DNA of 64,000 nucleotides from Mixta hanseatica (GCF_023517775.1 NZ_CP082904.1:930001-994000), one strand, 5' to 3'; shown: positions 9,612 to 21,574, counted from the first letter of the stretch. Notes: generated from the sequence alone by a model not told the origin. Numbers and translations are program-made.

Positions 9612-11108
9612 ATGGATAAGATTAATTTCCGGCAGCGAATCAGCTTCCAGCGCCCATGGAACAGTCGGGAAGCGCCGCAGGGGGAATATGCCATTACCCG
9701 CCATTTTGAAAGCGACCGTGGGCGTATTATTAATTCAGCGGCCATCCGCCGTTTACAGCAGAAAACGCAGGTATTTCCGTTAGAGCGTAATGCCGCGGTA
9801 CGCTCACGTCTGACGCACTCGCTGGAAGTGCAACAGACCGGGCGCTACATCGCGAAAGAGATCCTGGAAACCTTAAAAACGCGTGGCGGCCTGGAAAAAT
9901 ATGGTTTGCATGAGCTGTCCGGCGCGTTTGAAAGCCTGGTAGAGATGGCCTGCCTGCTACACGATGTGGGTAATCCACCTTTTGGTCACTTTGGCGAGGC
10001 GGCGATTAACGACTGGTTCGACGCCAATTTACCGGCCGAGCTGGTGGATCCGCTGGTGGCCGGAGTGGACGATGGCGACGCGGCGCAGCAGGCGGATTTT
10101 AGCGCATTAAACGCCACTATCCGCCAGGACCTGTGCCATTTCGAAGGCAACGCGCAGGCGATTCGTCTGGTCCATACGCTGCTCCAGTTGAACCTGACCT
10201 ACAGCCAGGTCGCCTGTATTTTAAAATATACCGCGCCCGCCTGGTGGCAGGGCGAAAAGCCAGCGCAGTTCACTACGTTGATGAAAAAGCCGGGATTTTA
10301 TCTTTCCGAGCGCCACTATATTGCTGAACTGCGTGCGGCGACGCAGCTGCCGGAGCACCATCGTTTTCCGTTAACCTGGATCATGGAAGCGGCAGATGAT
10401 ATTTCCTACTGTATCGCTGATTTAGATGATGCGGTGGAAAAGGCGATTTTCAACGTCGATACGCTGTATGGCTATCTGGAAAAACTGTGGGGGCCGGTGC
10501 GTCCCGGCGATGCCTTTAGCCGCACTATCGGTTATGCGTGGCGTGAGGCCAACGGTAAGAAAATACGCGGACGCAGCGATCAGTTTTTTATGTCGTTGCG
10601 CGTTAGCGTGCAGAATGTGCTGGTTAGCCACGCCGTTAATCGGTTTGTGGATAATCTGGCGGCGATTTTCAACGGCGACTTTAATCACGCGCTGTTGGAA
10701 GATGAGGGCGAAGAAGGGCGTCTGCTTACGCTGTTTAAAACCGTTGCCCGTCGTCACGTATTTAATCATTCGGAAGTCGAACAGTTAGAATTACAGGGCT
10801 ATCGGGTAATAAAAGGGCTGCTGGAGATTTACCAGCCGCTGCTTGAGCTTAATTATGAAGCCTTTACCACGCTAATGAAGGAGGATTTCCTTGCCGGACA
10901 TCCTATCGAAACCCGGCTGTTCCATAAGCTTTCCGGCAAACATCGCCGTGCTTATCAGCAACATATGCGCACCGTGAAAATTGAGCATAAATATCAGCGG
11001 CTATTGTGGGAGCGTTATTATCGCGCGCGTCTGATTCAGGACTATATTAGTGGCATGACCGATCTTTATGCCTGGGATGAATACCGCCGTTTAATGGCGG
11101 TTGAATAA
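9612..11108 (+). CDS. dgt: Deoxyguanosinetriphosphate triphosphohydrolase
   Basis: This HD-domain enzyme hydrolyses dGTP to deoxyguanosine and tripolyphosphate. The HD metal site is visible as [16 protein letters not shown], with the preceding [17 protein letters not shown] histidine motif and the later [12 protein letters not shown] motif. The ATG at 9612 is preferred because AAGGGGAA lies 7 bases upstream and the sequence then aligns with E. coli Dgt (498 residues here). An in-frame ATG at 9591 is less likely. Transcription diverges from mtn and is followed by degP. Confidence 0.95.
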   Translation: MDKINFRQRISFQRPWNSREAPQGEYAITRHFESDRGRIINSAAIRRLQQKTQVFPLERNAAVRSRLTHSLEVQQTGRYIAKEILETLKTRGGLEKYGLHELSGAFESLVEMACLLHDVGNPPFGHFGEAAINDWFDANLPAELVDPLVAGVDDGDAAQQADFSALNATIRQDLCHFEGNAQAIRLVHTLLQLNLTYSQVACILKYTAPAWWQGEKPAQFTTLMKKPGFYLSERHYIAELRAATQLPEHHRFPLTWIMEAADDISYCIADLDDAVEKAIFNVDTLYGYLEKLWGPVRPGDAFSRTIGYAWREANGKKIRGRSDQFFMSLRVSVQNVLVSHAVNRFVDNLAAIFNGDFNHALLEDEGEEGRLLTLFKTVARRHVFNHSEVEQLELQGYRVIKGLLEIYQPLLELNYEAFTTLMKEDFLAGHPIETRLFHKLSGKHRRAYQQHMRTVKIEHKYQRLLWERYYRARLIQDYISGMTDLYAWDEYRRLMAVE

Positions 11109-11175
11109 TGAAGTTATAAAAGGAGTTTTGTAAAGATGCAGAATATTTTTTTACTTTTGCCAAAAAGTTACTGAT

Positions 11176-11202
11176 GAACTTTGCGGTAAAAATTTAATCT
11201 CA
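11176..11202 (+). promoter_or_regulatory. Sigma-E type promoter of degP
   Basis: A GAACTT box at 11176-11181 and TCTCA at 11198-11202 are separated by 16 bp, matching the sigma-E layout known for E. coli degP (GAACTT, 16 bp, TCTGA). It lies about 55 bp before the degP start codon, so degP is probably induced by envelope stress. Confidence 0.72.
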
Positions 11203-11257
11203 TCAACACGGCCAATATGATGGTCAGCTTCATTGATCCAATACGAGTAACAGACGA

Positions 11258-12682
11258 ATGAAAAAAACAACTCTTGTATTAAGCGCATTAGCTCTTAGCC
11301 TGGGAATGGCGATGAGCCCGAGTTACGTTATGGCTGCTGAAACAGCCTCTTCCTCTACGCAGCAGCTTCCCAGCCTGGCGCCGATGCTGGAAAAGGTGAT
11401 GCCGTCGGTGGTCAGTATTAATGTTGAAGGCAGCACCACGGCGAAAACGCCGCGTCTGCCGCCGCAGTTCCAGCAGTTCTTCGGCGACAACTCACCCTTC
11501 TGTCAGGAGGGGTCGCCGTTCCTGAATTCGCCGATGTGCCAGGGCGCCGCGCCTGGCGGCGCTGCGCCGCAGCAAAAATTCCGCGCGCTGGGCTCCGGCG
11601 TGGTGATTAATGCTGATAAAGGGTATGTGGTTACCAACAATCACGTGGTGGATAACGCCACCAAAATTCAGGTGCAGCTTAGCGATGGGCGTCGCTATGA
11701 GGCCAAAGTGATCGGCAAAGATCCGCGCTCTGATATAGCGCTGATTCAGTTACAGGATTTCAAAAATCTTACCGCCATCAAAATGGCTGACTCAGATAGC
11801 CTGCGCGTCGGCGATTATACGGTGGCCATCGGTAACCCGTACGGACTGGGCGAAACCGTCACCTCCGGTATCGTCTCCGCGCTGGGTCGTAGCGGCCTGA
11901 ACGTAGAAAATTATGAGAACTTTATTCAGACCGATGCGGCCATTAACCGGGGTAACTCCGGCGGCGCGCTGGTTAACCTGAACGGTGAACTGATCGGGAT
12001 TAATACCGCGATCCTCGCCCCGGATGGCGGCAATATCGGTATCGGCTTCGCCATTCCGAGCAATATGGTGAAGAATCTGACCGCGCAGATGGTGGAGTAT
12101 GGTCAGGTGAAACGTGGCGAGCTGGGCATCATGGGCACCGAGCTAAACTCTGAGCTGGCGAAAGCGATGAAAGTGGACGCGCAGCGCGGCGCGTTTGTTA
12201 GCCAGGTGATGCCGAAATCTTCCGCGGCTAAAGCGGGGATTAAAGCGGGCGACGTCATCACCTCGCTCAACAAAAAACAGATCTCCAGCTTTGCCGCGTT
12301 GCGTGCTGAAGTTGGCTCGCTGCCGGTCGGCACTAAGCTGGAGCTGGGCCTGCTGCGTGACGGTAAACCGCTAACGGTAACGGTGGAACTGCAGCAAAGT
12401 TCGCAAGATAAAGTGGATTCCGCCACCATTTATACCGGCATTGAAGGCGCAGGCCTGAGCAATGCGGAGGTGAATGGTCAGAAAGGCGTGCGCGTAGACA
12501 GCGTTAAGCCTGGCAGCGCCGCGGCGCGTATCGGCCTGAAAAAAGACGATATGATCCTTGGCGTTAACCAGCAGCCGGTGACGAACCTCGGCGAGCTGCG
12601 TAAGATCCTGGATACCAAACCCTCCGTACTGGCGTTGAATATTAAACGCGGCGACAGCAATATTTATCTGTTAATGCAATAA
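11258..12682 (+). CDS. degP: Periplasmic serine protease/chaperone DegP (HtrA)
   Basis: This is an envelope-stress protease and chaperone for misfolded periplasmic and outer-membrane proteins. The 474-residue precursor has a signal peptide with likely cleavage after VMA (residue 26). The catalytic triad is H129 (TNNHV), D159 (RSDIAL) and S234 (RGNSGG), followed by two PDZ domains at about 280-380 and 385-474. The LA-loop carries two cysteines (C82, C94), as in E. coli DegP. A strong hairpin terminator follows. Confidence 0.97.
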   Translation: MKKTTLVLSALALSLGMAMSPSYVMAAETASSSTQQLPSLAPMLEKVMPSVVSINVEGSTTAKTPRLPPQFQQFFGDNSPFCQEGSPFLNSPMCQGAAPGGAAPQQKFRALGSGVVINADKGYVVTNNHVVDNATKIQVQLSDGRRYEAKVIGKDPRSDIALIQLQDFKNLTAIKMADSDSLRVGDYTVAIGNPYGLGETVTSGIVSALGRSGLNVENYENFIQTDAAINRGNSGGALVNLNGELIGINTAILAPDGGNIGIGFAIPSNMVKNLTAQMVEYGQVKRGELGIMGTELNSELAKAMKVDAQRGAFVSQVMPKSSAAKAGIKAGDVITSLNKKQISSFAALRAEVGSLPVGTKLELGLLRDGKPLTVTVELQQSSQDKVDSATIYTGIEGAGLSNAEVNGQKGVRVDSVKPGSAAARIGLKKDDMILGVNQQPVTNLGELRKILDTKPSVLALNIKRGDSNIYLLMQ

Positions 12683-12723
12683 CGCTTTTTCGCGGGAAAA
12701 CCCGTAAAGCAGCATGCAGCTAA

Positions 12724-12755
12724 CGGCCCGACGGCCTGTTCGTCGGGCCGTTTTT
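12724..12755 (+). terminator. Terminator after degP
   Basis: A 10-bp stem (CGGCCCGACG with CGTCGGGCCG), a 7-base loop and TTTTT make a canonical intrinsic terminator. Confidence 0.9.
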
Positions 12756-12871
12756 ACTTTGTGATATCGCCCGCAAATTTATTAACCGGAACGGTGCTTT
12801 GTGCAACTGCACAATGCTTCGCCGCGGTCGCCAACGTATGCTGCTTCTTCAGGCCCCGGCTGGAGTGAATG

Positions 12872-14029
12872 ATGGCTAACTATCACCTGGATGCTCGTCT
12901 GGCCCAGGATATCGTTGCGCGTACGATGAAAATTATCGACAGTAACGTCAATGTCATGGATGCCCGTGGCCGGATTATCGGCAGCGGCGATCGCGAGCGT
13001 ATTGGGGAGTTGCACGAAGGCGCGCTGCTGGCGCTGTCGCAGGCGCGCGTGGTGGATATTGACGAGGCCGTCGCGCGTCACCTGCACGGGGTACGGCCTG
13101 GCATCAATTTGCCGCTGCGTATAGCCGGTGAAATCGTTGGCGTGATCGGCCTGACCGGCGATCCCGTTTCGCTGCGTCAGTACGGCGAGCTGGTCTGTAT
13201 GACGGCGGAAATGATGCTGGAGCAGGCGCGGCTGCTGCATATGCTGGCGCAGGATAGTCGTCTGCGCGAAGAGCTGGTGCTGAACCTTATTCGCAGTGAA
13301 ACCCTTTCTCCGGCGCTGATGGCATGGGCGCAGCGGTTGGGCATCGATCTTAATCAGCCGCGCGTAGTGGCGGTGGTCGAGGTTGATAGCGGACAACTGG
13401 GGGTCGACAGCGCCATGGCCGAGCTACAGCAGCTCCAGACGCTGTTGACCATGCCGGAGCGCGACAATCTGATCGCTATCGTGTCGCTAACGGAAATGGT
13501 CGTGCTGAAGCCCGCGTTGAATGCCCATGGCCGTTACGATCAGGATGAGCATCGGCGGCGTGTGGAGCAACTGTTAGGACGTATGAAAGAGAGCGGACAT
13601 CTGCGCATTCGCATTGCGTTAGGTAACTACTTTAGCGGCGAGGGCAGTATCGCCCGTTCTTACCGGACGGCGCGTACCACCATGAGCGTGGGCAAACAGC
13701 GTATGCCGGAACAGCGCAGCTTTTTTTATCAGGATTTAGTGCTGCCGGTGCTGCTTGATAGCCTGCGCGGCGGCTGGCAGGCGAATGAACTGTCGCGTCC
13801 GCTGGCGAAGCTAAAAGCGATGGATAATAACGGACTGCTGCGGCGTACCTTAATCTCCTGGTTCAGCAATAACGTGCAGCCTTCGGCCACCGCCCGGGCG
13901 CTGTTTATTCATCGTAATACGCTGGAATATCGACTGAACCGTATTTCTGAATTGACCGGGCTTGATCTGGGTAATTTTGACGATCGGCTGCTGTTATATG
14001 TGGCGCTACAGCTGGATGAACAACCCTAA
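12872..14029 (+). CDS. cdaR: Carbohydrate diacid regulator CdaR
   Basis: CdaR is the transcriptional activator of glucarate/galactarate/glycerate utilisation genes in E. coli. It has 385 residues: an N-terminal putative sugar-diacid recognition domain (about 1-135, with NVMDARGRIIGSGDRERIGE) and a C-terminal PucR-type helix-turn-helix (FIHRNTLEYRLNRISELTGLDL). ATG codons at 12869 and 12872 are adjacent; the GGAG at 12862-12865 is better spaced for 12872. The diacid catabolic operons it would control are not in this window. Confidence 0.93.
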   Translation: MANYHLDARLAQDIVARTMKIIDSNVNVMDARGRIIGSGDRERIGELHEGALLALSQARVVDIDEAVARHLHGVRPGINLPLRIAGEIVGVIGLTGDPVSLRQYGELVCMTAEMMLEQARLLHMLAQDSRLREELVLNLIRSETLSPALMAWAQRLGIDLNQPRVVAVVEVDSGQLGVDSAMAELQQLQTLLTMPERDNLIAIVSLTEMVVLKPALNAHGRYDQDEHRRRVEQLLGRMKESGHLRIRIALGNYFSGEGSIARSYRTARTTMSVGKQRMPEQRSFFYQDLVLPVLLDSLRGGWQANELSRPLAKLKAMDNNGLLRRTLISWFSNNVQPSATARALFIHRNTLEYRLNRISELTGLDLGNFDDRLLLYVALQLDEQP

Positions 14030-14108
14030 CAGGAGAAGACGCCGCATGATGCCGCGGCGTAGTCAGCGTTCTGCACCAGCTTGAGACAGACAGACCTGGT
14101 TTAGCGTG

Positions 14109-14504
14109 TCACTGGCGGCTATTACGGGTCAGCTTATCCAGGTCAGATTCAATTTCGGCGATTTTATTCGATACTACGCTCTCCAGATGACGCAGATCGT
14201 CCAAAATTTTACGCTTCAGGTCAATTTCCACCTGGTCACGCTGGCAGATCTGATCCAGCTCATCGATCACATAGCGCAGATTTGGGCTGATCTCCTGCAC
14301 CTCTTTGTAACCCTGCCCGATGCCATCCGCCACCACGGTTTTACGCTGACGCGGATATTTAAATTTAACGCTTTTGGCAAAAAATTCGCCCTTATCTTTA
14401 CGGAAGTAAATTTTCAGAATGTCATTGTTCGCTTCCTGACGCAGGCTGTAGCGATCGATATCTTCCGGATTGGAAATGCCCAGGCTTTTTAAATTGTCAT
14501 ACAT
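14109..14504 (-). CDS. yaeH: YaeH family protein (DUF3461)
   Basis: This 131-residue cytoplasmic protein is conserved in Gammaproteobacteria and has no established biochemical function. It begins [10 protein letters not shown] and contains [21 protein letters not shown], almost identical to E. coli YaeH, with a charged, probably coiled-coil C-terminal half. The ATG at 14504 is chosen over the upstream extension because AGGAAA sits 8-13 bases before it and the family starts with MYDNL. Its placement between cdaR and dapD is conserved. Confidence 0.93.
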   Translation of the reverse strand: MYDNLKSLGISNPEDIDRYSLRQEANNDILKIYFRKDKGEFFAKSVKFKYPRQRKTVVADGIGQGYKEVQEISPNLRYVIDELDQICQRDQVEIDLKRKILDDLRHLESVVSNKIAEIESDLDKLTRNSRQ

Positions 14505-14833
14505 GGCGATGTTTCCTGTGAACGTGAAATTAGGGCGTCGCAACTGTTCCGTTACACCTTATTTCGGCCCCTACGCTGTACGGGCATCCTGCTGAAACAG
14601 GGAAAAGGGCCTGTCATCACTGTAGACATAAACGACGACTTTCGGGAAATTGCGCCGCAGAAATGGCGGAGATGAATTATCGCCCGCGCAAAAAATAAAC
14701 GCACCTTTAATTTGCAGCGATGCGAAGCGGCGCGGATAACGGCCAGGCGCAACAGGTCGAATGCCGGAACGGCGACGGGAAACCACGAAAGAGGGGGACG
14801 CCCTGCCGCAGAGACAGGGCAGGGCGTCAGGCC
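14505..14833. other. Intergenic region yaeH-dapD
   Basis: These 329 bp hold the yaeH promoter region and a terminator hairpin for dapD at 14797-14828. Several short overlapping frames exist in both directions but none has a ribosome site or recognisable product. I see no further gene. Confidence 0.6.
14797..14828 (-). terminator. Probable terminator after dapD
   Basis: An 11-bp stem (GACGCCCTGCC with GGCAGGGCGTC) encloses a 10-base loop just past the dapD stop. On the minus strand it is followed by C-rich then T-containing sequence, so the U-tract is weak. Confidence 0.6.
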
Positions 14834-15661
14834 TTATTCATCAATGGTGCGCAGCAGCTCATTGATGCCAACCTTGCCGCGCGTTTTCGCGTCGACTTTC
14901 TTCACGATAACCGCGCAGTAGAGGCTGTAAGAGCCATCTTTTGACGGCAGGTTGCCGGAAACCACCACTGAGCCAGCCGGCACGCGGCCGTAATGGATTT
15001 CGCCGGTTTCACGATCGTAAATTTTGGTGCTCTGGCCGATATACACGCCCATAGAGATCACTGAACCTTCCTCAACGATCACGCCCTCTACGATTTCAGA
15101 ACGTGCGCCGATAAAGCAGTTGTCTTCGATGATGGTCGGATTAGCCTGCAGCGGCTCCAGCACGCCGCCGATGCCGACGCCGCCGGAAAGGTGGACGTTT
15201 TTGCCAATCTGCGCGCAGGAACCCACGGTCGCCCAGGTATCCACCATCGAGCCTTCATCAACCCACGCGCCGATATTGACGTAGGAAGGCATCAGAACGG
15301 TGTTGCGGGCGATAAAGGCACCCTGACGTACGGCCGCCGGCGGCACCACGCGGAAGCCCTCTTTTTTGAAGCGCGCTTCATCATACGCGGCAAACTTCAT
15401 CGGCACTTTATCGTAATAACGGCTTTCAGCGCCTTCGATTACCTGATTGTCATTGATACGGAAAGAGAGCAGCACAGCTTTTTTCAGCCACTGATGCGTG
15501 ACCCACTGGCCATCAATCTTTTCGGCTACGCGCAGGGCGCCGCTGTCCAGCAGCGCGATAACCTGCTCTACGGCTGCGCGGGTGGCGGAATCTACGCTGG
15601 CAGGCGTGATGTCGGCACGGCGCTCAAACGCGCTCTCAATGACACTCTGTAACTGTTGCAT
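14834..15661 (-). CDS. dapD: 2,3,4,5-tetrahydropyridine-2,6-dicarboxylate N-succinyltransferase
   Basis: DapD succinylates tetrahydrodipicolinate in the succinylase branch of lysine/diaminopimelate synthesis. It has 275 residues with the hexapeptide-repeat left-handed beta-helix visible as repeated [11 protein letters not shown] / VGIGGVLEP / [14 protein letters not shown] segments in the second half. The C-terminus [12 protein letters not shown] matches the family. It sits in the conserved order map-glnD-dapD and all three are on the minus strand. Confidence 0.97.
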   Translation of the reverse strand: MQQLQSVIESAFERRADITPASVDSATRAAVEQVIALLDSGALRVAEKIDGQWVTHQWLKKAVLLSFRINDNQVIEGAESRYYDKVPMKFAAYDEARFKKEGFRVVPPAAVRQGAFIARNTVLMPSYVNIGAWVDEGSMVDTWATVGSCAQIGKNVHLSGGVGIGGVLEPLQANPTIIEDNCFIGARSEIVEGVIVEEGSVISMGVYIGQSTKIYDRETGEIHYGRVPAGSVVVSGNLPSKDGSYSLYCAVIVKKVDAKTRGKVGINELLRTIDE

Positions 15662-15753
15662 TTACATTTTCTTCCTGGTTAGTGCATTCACCGTCGGGCT
15701 GCGTCGCTACTGGCCCGATGGGGTGGTGAACGACGGTGTAAAAAAGATCGGGG

Positions 15754-18408
15754 TCACACTTTATCGTTTGGATTAAGGGCCTCTGTCAACCGTTGTCGCA
15801 GCTTATGGCGCAAATTGGCGCTCAGCGCCCGGCGTTCATCATCGGCCAGAATAAACAGGTCTTCGACCCGTTCGCCGATGGTGCTGATACGCGCACCGTG
15901 CAGCGAAATACCTAAGTCGGCGAAAACTTCGCCTACCTGCGCCAGCAGGCCGGGGCGATCGAGCGCGATCAGTTCAAGCCAGGTACGGCGCTCATTAAAG
16001 GATGGCAGAAAGCGCACTTCGGTATCGACGTTAAAATGTTTCAGCTTCGCCGACTGACGGCGGGTGCGCGGCGGCGTCCAGCTAGTCTGGGTAATCGCCT
16101 GCTCCAGCGCCTGGATAATCATCTGATGACGATCTGCCGCCAGCGGACTGCCGTCCGGCTCCAGCACAATAAAGGTATCCATCGCCATCCCGTCGCGGCT
16201 GGTAAAGATCTGCGCATCGTGCACGCTGAGATTACGGCGGTCCAGCTCGCCGGCCACGGCGGCGAACAGGTAGGGGCGGTCCGGGCTCCAGATAAAGATT
16301 TCCGTGCCGCCGCGCGTCGCCTGCGGGCTGACCAGCACCAGCGGCTGGTGCAGGTCATGGTTCATTAAATGACGCGCATGCCACGCCAGCTGGTTAGGCG
16401 TATGGCGCAGGAAATAGTCGGCGCGGCAGCGGCTCCAGATCTGGTGCAGCGCCTCTTCATTGATGTTATCCATACGCAGCAGGGCTAACGCCTGCAGGCG
16501 ATGATGGCGTACGCGCTCACGCAGATCGGGAGAGTTTTCCATTCCGCGGCGCAGCTGTTTTTCCGTGGCGAAAAACAGTTCGCGCAACAGGCTCTGTTTC
16601 CAGCTGTTCCACAGCGTTTCGTTGGTGGCGCAAATATCCGCCACCGTCAGGCAGACCAGATAGCGCAGGCGATTCTCGTTCTGCATCACCTCCGCGAACT
16701 GCTGAATCACCGTCGGGTCCTGAATATCGCGCCGCTGGGCGGTGACCGACATCAGCAGATGATAGCGCACCAGCCAGGCAAGCAGCTGCGCCTCGCGGGA
16801 GTTCAGGCCGTGCAACTCGGCAAAGGCCAGCACGTCCTGCGCGCCGAGAATGGAGTGGTCGCCGCCGCGGCCTTTGGCGATATCGTGAAACAGCGCCGCC
16901 AGCAGCAGCAGCTCCGGCTGCGGCAGACGCGGCCACAGCTCCACACAAAGCGGATGGCGCGAGCGGGTCTCTTCGCTGGCGAAACTTTCCAGCTTTTGCA
17001 GTACGCGTACGGTATGTTCATCCACCGTGTAGGCATGAAACAGGTCAAACTGCATCTGGCCGACGATTTTGCTCCACTGCGGCATATAGGCGGACAGCAC
17101 GCTATGACGATGCATCGGCACCAGCGCCCGGCTGACCGCGCCCGGATGGCGAAGGATGGCGAGAAAATGGCTTCGCGCCTCCGGCAGATAGCAGAGCGGC
17201 TGTTGCAAATTACGGCGCGCGTGACGCAGCTGGCGCAGGGTAGATGAATAGATGCCTTTGATATTTTCATTGCGCACCATCACCCAAAACATGCGCATAA
17301 TCGCCGCCGGCTGACGGCTGAACAGCGCATCATCGCGTAGATCGATCAGGCCGCCGCGTAGCTGAAAGTCTTCATCGATCGGCTGCGGTTTATCGGTGGC
17401 ATCCAGTGCCAGAATCGCATCGTCAAACAGCTGCAGCAGCATCTGATTGAGTTCGCCGATGCGCCGCGTCACGCGGAAAAAGTCTTTCATCATCCGCTCG
17501 ACCGGTTCGTTGCCTTCGCCCCGGTAATCCAGGCGTTGCGCGACGGTAAGCTGACGATCGAACAACAGCCGGTTATCGTAGCGGGGCAGGGTAAGGTGCA
17601 GGGCGAAGCGGATGCGCCAGAGAAAAGCCTGACATTCATTCAGCTCGTTGCGTTCGGCTTCAGTAAGAAAGCCAAAACCGACCATTTCATCCAGCGAGGT
17701 GGCGCCGAAGTGGCGGCGCGCCACCCACAGCAGGGTATGAATATCGCGCAGGCCGCCGGGGCTGCTTTTAATATCCGGCTCCAGATTGTAGCTGGTACCG
17801 TGATAGCGCTTATGGCGCTCCTGCTGCTCAGCGATTTTGGCGGCGTAAAAGCGCGAAGAGGGCCAGAAGCCGTCGCTGAAAATATGTTTTTGCAGTTCGA
17901 GGAACAGTGCCACATCGCCAACCAGCATTCGGGATTCAATCAGGTTGGTGGCGACGGTAAGATCGGAAAGCCCTTCCAGCAGGCACTCTTCCAGCGTGCG
18001 CACGCTGTGGCCCACCTCCAGCTTCAGATCCCATAGCAACGTCAGCAGCTCGCTGGCCTGCGCCGCGCTCTGTTCATCCAGCGTTTTACGGCTCAGGATC
18101 AGCAGGTCGATGTCGGAAAGGGGATGCAGCTCGCCGCGACCAAAGCCGCCCACCGCCACCAGCGAAACGCCATCGCGCGCTTCAAAACCGTAAAATCGCC
18201 ACAGGCGACGCAGCAAGGCATCAATAAACAGCGTTCGGGCATCGATTAGGGTCGCGACATCTTCACCGGCGTCAAATGCGGCGGCAAGATGCTGCTGGAA
18301 GCGTTCAAGATGCTGCTTTAGCAACTCACGCGTGAGCTGCGTATCCTCCCAGCCTGACGCCGATTCGGCCAGGCCATTGATTACTTCATCGGTCACGCCA
18401 TTGCGCAT
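15754..18408 (-). CDS. glnD: Bifunctional uridylyltransferase/uridylyl-removing enzyme GlnD
   Basis: GlnD is the glutamine sensor that uridylylates and de-uridylylates PII proteins. At 884 residues it is close to the 890 of E. coli. In order it has a nucleotidyltransferase domain ([17 protein letters not shown]), an HD hydrolase domain ([15 protein letters not shown]) and two C-terminal ACT domains (starting near [15 protein letters not shown] and [14 protein letters not shown]). All key motifs are intact. The N-terminal 40 residues diverge from E. coli, as is usual. Confidence 0.96.
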   Translation of the reverse strand: MRNGVTDEVINGLAESASGWEDTQLTRELLKQHLERFQQHLAAAFDAGEDVATLIDARTLFIDALLRRLWRFYGFEARDGVSLVAVGGFGRGELHPLSDIDLLILSRKTLDEQSAAQASELLTLLWDLKLEVGHSVRTLEECLLEGLSDLTVATNLIESRMLVGDVALFLELQKHIFSDGFWPSSRFYAAKIAEQQERHKRYHGTSYNLEPDIKSSPGGLRDIHTLLWVARRHFGATSLDEMVGFGFLTEAERNELNECQAFLWRIRFALHLTLPRYDNRLLFDRQLTVAQRLDYRGEGNEPVERMMKDFFRVTRRIGELNQMLLQLFDDAILALDATDKPQPIDEDFQLRGGLIDLRDDALFSRQPAAIMRMFWVMVRNENIKGIYSSTLRQLRHARRNLQQPLCYLPEARSHFLAILRHPGAVSRALVPMHRHSVLSAYMPQWSKIVGQMQFDLFHAYTVDEHTVRVLQKLESFASEETRSRHPLCVELWPRLPQPELLLLAALFHDIAKGRGGDHSILGAQDVLAFAELHGLNSREAQLLAWLVRYHLLMSVTAQRRDIQDPTVIQQFAEVMQNENRLRYLVCLTVADICATNETLWNSWKQSLLRELFFATEKQLRRGMENSPDLRERVRHHRLQALALLRMDNINEEALHQIWSRCRADYFLRHTPNQLAWHARHLMNHDLHQPLVLVSPQATRGGTEIFIWSPDRPYLFAAVAGELDRRNLSVHDAQIFTSRDGMAMDTFIVLEPDGSPLAADRHQMIIQALEQAITQTSWTPPRTRRQSAKLKHFNVDTEVRFLPSFNERRTWLELIALDRPGLLAQVGEVFADLGISLHGARISTIGERVEDLFILADDERRALSANLRHKLRQRLTEALNPNDKV

Positions 18409-18433
18409 GGAAGAGTTGCTCCGCTTTCGCCAT

Positions 18434-18463
18434 AAAAAAAGCCGACGTCAAGTCGGCTTTCGT
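18434..18463 (-). terminator. Terminator after map (minus strand)
   Basis: GCCGAC/GTCGGC stem extended by A-T pairs, 5-base loop, and on the minus strand a run of seven Ts. It separates map from glnD. Confidence 0.85.
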
Positions 18464-18492
18464 TAAACCACGGTCAGGCGGTGTCCGCGCCC

Positions 18493-19287
18493 TCAGGCTT
18501 CGTTGACCAGCACTGCCGGAATGGTGTCATCTTTACGCAAGGTAAGAATTTCACAGCCGTTTTCCGTCACCACAATAGTATGCTCATACTGCGCCGACAA
18601 GCTGCGATCTTTAGTTTTTACCGTCCAGCCATCTTTCATGCTGCGGATGCGGTAATCGCCAGCGTTGACCATCGGCTCAATGGTAAAGGTCATGCCCGGC
18701 TGCAGCACTACGCCGCCGTCATCAGCATCATAATGCAGCACCTGCGGCTCTTCATGGAAGCCTTTGCCGATGCCGTGCCCGCAATATTCACGCACCACGG
18801 AAAAATCCTGCGCTTCAACGAATTTCTGGATCTCGCGGCCCAGCGTGCGCAGACGGATGCCCGGTTTCACCAGACGCAGCGCCAGATAGAGGCTTTCCTG
18901 GGTTATGCGGCACAGTCGCTCGCCCTGGATGGTTGGTTTGCCGACGAGATACATTTTTGAGGTATCGCCGTGATAGTCGTCTTTAATCACCGTCACGTCG
19001 ATATTAACGATATCACCCTCTTTCAGCAGTTTATCGTCGCTGGGAATGCCGTGGCAAACCACGTCATTCACTGAGATGCAGACCGATTTCGGGAATCCGT
19101 GATAGCCCAGGCTGGCAGAAACGGCATGCTGCGTGTTTACGATATAATCATTGCAAATGCGATCGAGTTCGCCGGTAGAAACGCCCGGTTTAACGTAAGG
19201 TTCGATCATCTCCAGCACTTCAGCGGCGAGACGTCCCGCGACGCGCATTTTTTCGATTTCTTCTGGGGTTTTAATTGAAATTGCCAT
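18493..19287 (-). CDS. map: Methionine aminopeptidase
   Basis: Map removes the initiator methionine from nascent proteins using two metal ions. It has 264 residues, the length of type I enzymes. Metal-ligand motifs are visible: IDVTVIKDDYHGDTS (two aspartates), GHGIGKGFHEEP (histidine and glutamate) and FTIEPMVNAG and EHTIVVTENG (glutamates). The gene diverges from rpsB, as in other enterobacteria. Confidence 0.97.
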   Translation of the reverse strand: MAISIKTPEEIEKMRVAGRLAAEVLEMIEPYVKPGVSTGELDRICNDYIVNTQHAVSASLGYHGFPKSVCISVNDVVCHGIPSDDKLLKEGDIVNIDVTVIKDDYHGDTSKMYLVGKPTIQGERLCRITQESLYLALRLVKPGIRLRTLGREIQKFVEAQDFSVVREYCGHGIGKGFHEEPQVLHYDADDGGVVLQPGMTFTIEPMVNAGDYRIRSMKDGWTVKTKDRSLSAQYEHTIVVTENGCEILTLRKDDTIPAVLVNEA

Positions 19288-19458
19288 TAATTTAATCCGC
19301 AGTTGTCGTCATTTTCGACAATAATAGAGCAAGTGGTGCCATGTTAGCAGGTCGGCCTGTAGGCTGCCACTGGGCGTTTAGCCCCCGCTGACGCTAATTG
19401 TCATCATTACGCAACGGCAGCGGCCTATTATTCGCTGCGAAAGCGACGCGAACAATTA

Positions 19459-19488
19459 TTGGCGTCAAATCGCGCTTTATGGTATAAA
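19459..19488 (+). promoter_or_regulatory. Probable rpsB-tsf promoter
   Basis: TTGGCG at 19459-19464 and TATAAA at 19483-19488 are 18 bp apart, followed by a GC-rich discriminator (GCGCGCC) typical of growth-rate and stringently controlled promoters. This leaves a leader of about 155 bases before rpsB. Confidence 0.6.
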
Positions 19489-19539
19489 GCGCGCCGACGA
19501 TTCCATGTAAGGCTGAAAAGCCCTGCGGGAAACGCATAA

Positions 19540-20376
<837 letters not shown>

Positions 20377-20423
20377 TAAGGTTTGCTCTGTACAGAGCCC
20401 TTATCATTCAGATGTGATCTGTA

Positions 20424-20455
20424 AGGGGCCGATTATGGCCCCTTTATTTTTTTAA
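20424..20455 (+). terminator. Attenuator/terminator between rpsB and tsf
   Basis: A 7-bp stem AGGGGCC/GGCCCCT with a 6-base loop and a long T-rich tail (TTATTTTTTT). In E. coli an equivalent partial terminator adjusts tsf relative to rpsB. Confidence 0.85.
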
Positions 20456-20565
20456 CCGCGGCCCGGCACCTGGCCTGGCTGCGAAGCACTCCTGCTAACA
20501 GAAGCTGTTGACCCGCGGCAGGTTAAAGCGGGGCAAGCAGGCAACAGACAACTGAGGAAGAGAGA

Positions 20566-21417
20566 ATGGCTGATATTACCGCTGCTCTGGTAAAAGAACT
20601 GCGCGAGCGTACTGGCGCTGGCATGATGGAATGTAAAAAAGCGCTGGTTGAAGCCAATGGCGACATCGAGCTGGCGATTGACAACATGCGCAAATCAGGT
20701 CAGGCGAAAGCGGCGAAAAAATCGGGTCGCGTTGCTGCTGAAGGCGTTATCCTGACTGAAGTCTCTGGCAACACCGGCGTGATCGTTGAGCTGAACTGCG
20801 AAACCGACTTCGTTGCGAAAGATGCAGGCTTCCTGGCTTTCGGTAAAGAAGTTATCGCTGCCGCTACCGCTGAGCGCATCGCTGATATCGATGTTCTGAA
20901 AGCGAAATTCGAAGATCAGCGCACCGCGCTGGTAGCGAAAATCGGTGAAAACATCAACATCCGTCGCGTAGCTATCCTGGAAGGCGAGATGGTTGGTTCT
21001 TACCTGCACGGCGCACGTATCGGCGTTCTGGTTTCTGCAACTGGCGCTGATGAAGAGCTGGTTAAACACGTTGCAATGCACGTTGCAGCAAGCAAGCCGG
21101 AATACGTTAAGCCGGAAGACGTACCGTCTGACGTGGTTGAGCGTGAGCACCAGATCCAGCTGGACATCGCCATGCAGTCTGGCAAACCGCGCGAAATCGC
21201 AGAGAAAATGGTTCAGGGCCGTATGAACAAGTTCACCGGCGAAGTTTCCCTGACCGGTCAGCATTTCGTTATGGATCCGAGCAAAACCGTTGGTCAGCTG
21301 CTGAAAGAGAAAGGCGCCGACGTGATCAACTTTATCCGCTTCGAAGTGGGTGAAGGCATTGAGAAAGTAGAAAGCGACTTCGCTGCTGAAGTAGCGGCCA
21401 TGTCCAAGCAGTCTTAA
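20566..21417 (+). CDS. tsf: Elongation factor Ts
   Basis: EF-Ts is the guanine nucleotide exchange factor for EF-Tu. It has 283 residues: a UBA-like N-terminal domain ([24 protein letters not shown]) with the TDFVAKD motif that contacts EF-Tu ([14 protein letters not shown]). A strong AGGAAGAG ribosome site precedes the ATG. It is co-transcribed with rpsB through the attenuator and has its own terminator. Confidence 0.98.
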   Translation: MADITAALVKELRERTGAGMMECKKALVEANGDIELAIDNMRKSGQAKAAKKSGRVAAEGVILTEVSGNTGVIVELNCETDFVAKDAGFLAFGKEVIAAATAERIADIDVLKAKFEDQRTALVAKIGENINIRRVAILEGEMVGSYLHGARIGVLVSATGADEELVKHVAMHVAASKPEYVKPEDVPSDVVEREHQIQLDIAMQSGKPREIAEKMVQGRMNKFTGEVSLTGQHFVMDPSKTVGQLLKEKGADVINFIRFEVGEGIEKVESDFAAEVAAMSKQS

Positions 21418-21426
21418 TGGTCCCAA

Positions 21427-21454
21427 AAGAACCGCCAATCGGCGGTTCTTTTTT
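21427..21454 (+). terminator. Terminator after tsf
   Basis: A 10-bp stem (AAGAACCGCC with GGCGGTTCTT), a 4-base loop and a T-run make a textbook intrinsic terminator. Confidence 0.92.
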
Positions 21455-21574
21455 GTCTGAGATCTTCACCATTTTTCAGTCTCATCCCAATAGCTTTCCC
21501 AACCGGCTAAGCGGATGATAGTTCGGATCTAACTCCTCATTATTTTCATGATAGCTTCCAGGAAAAAAACGACC

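Noticed and set aside
14571..14944. Several short overlapping frames in the yaeH-dapD spacer
   Set aside because: None has a ribosome site, they run over the dapD terminator or into dapD, and they are arginine-rich as expected of GC-rich noncoding DNA.
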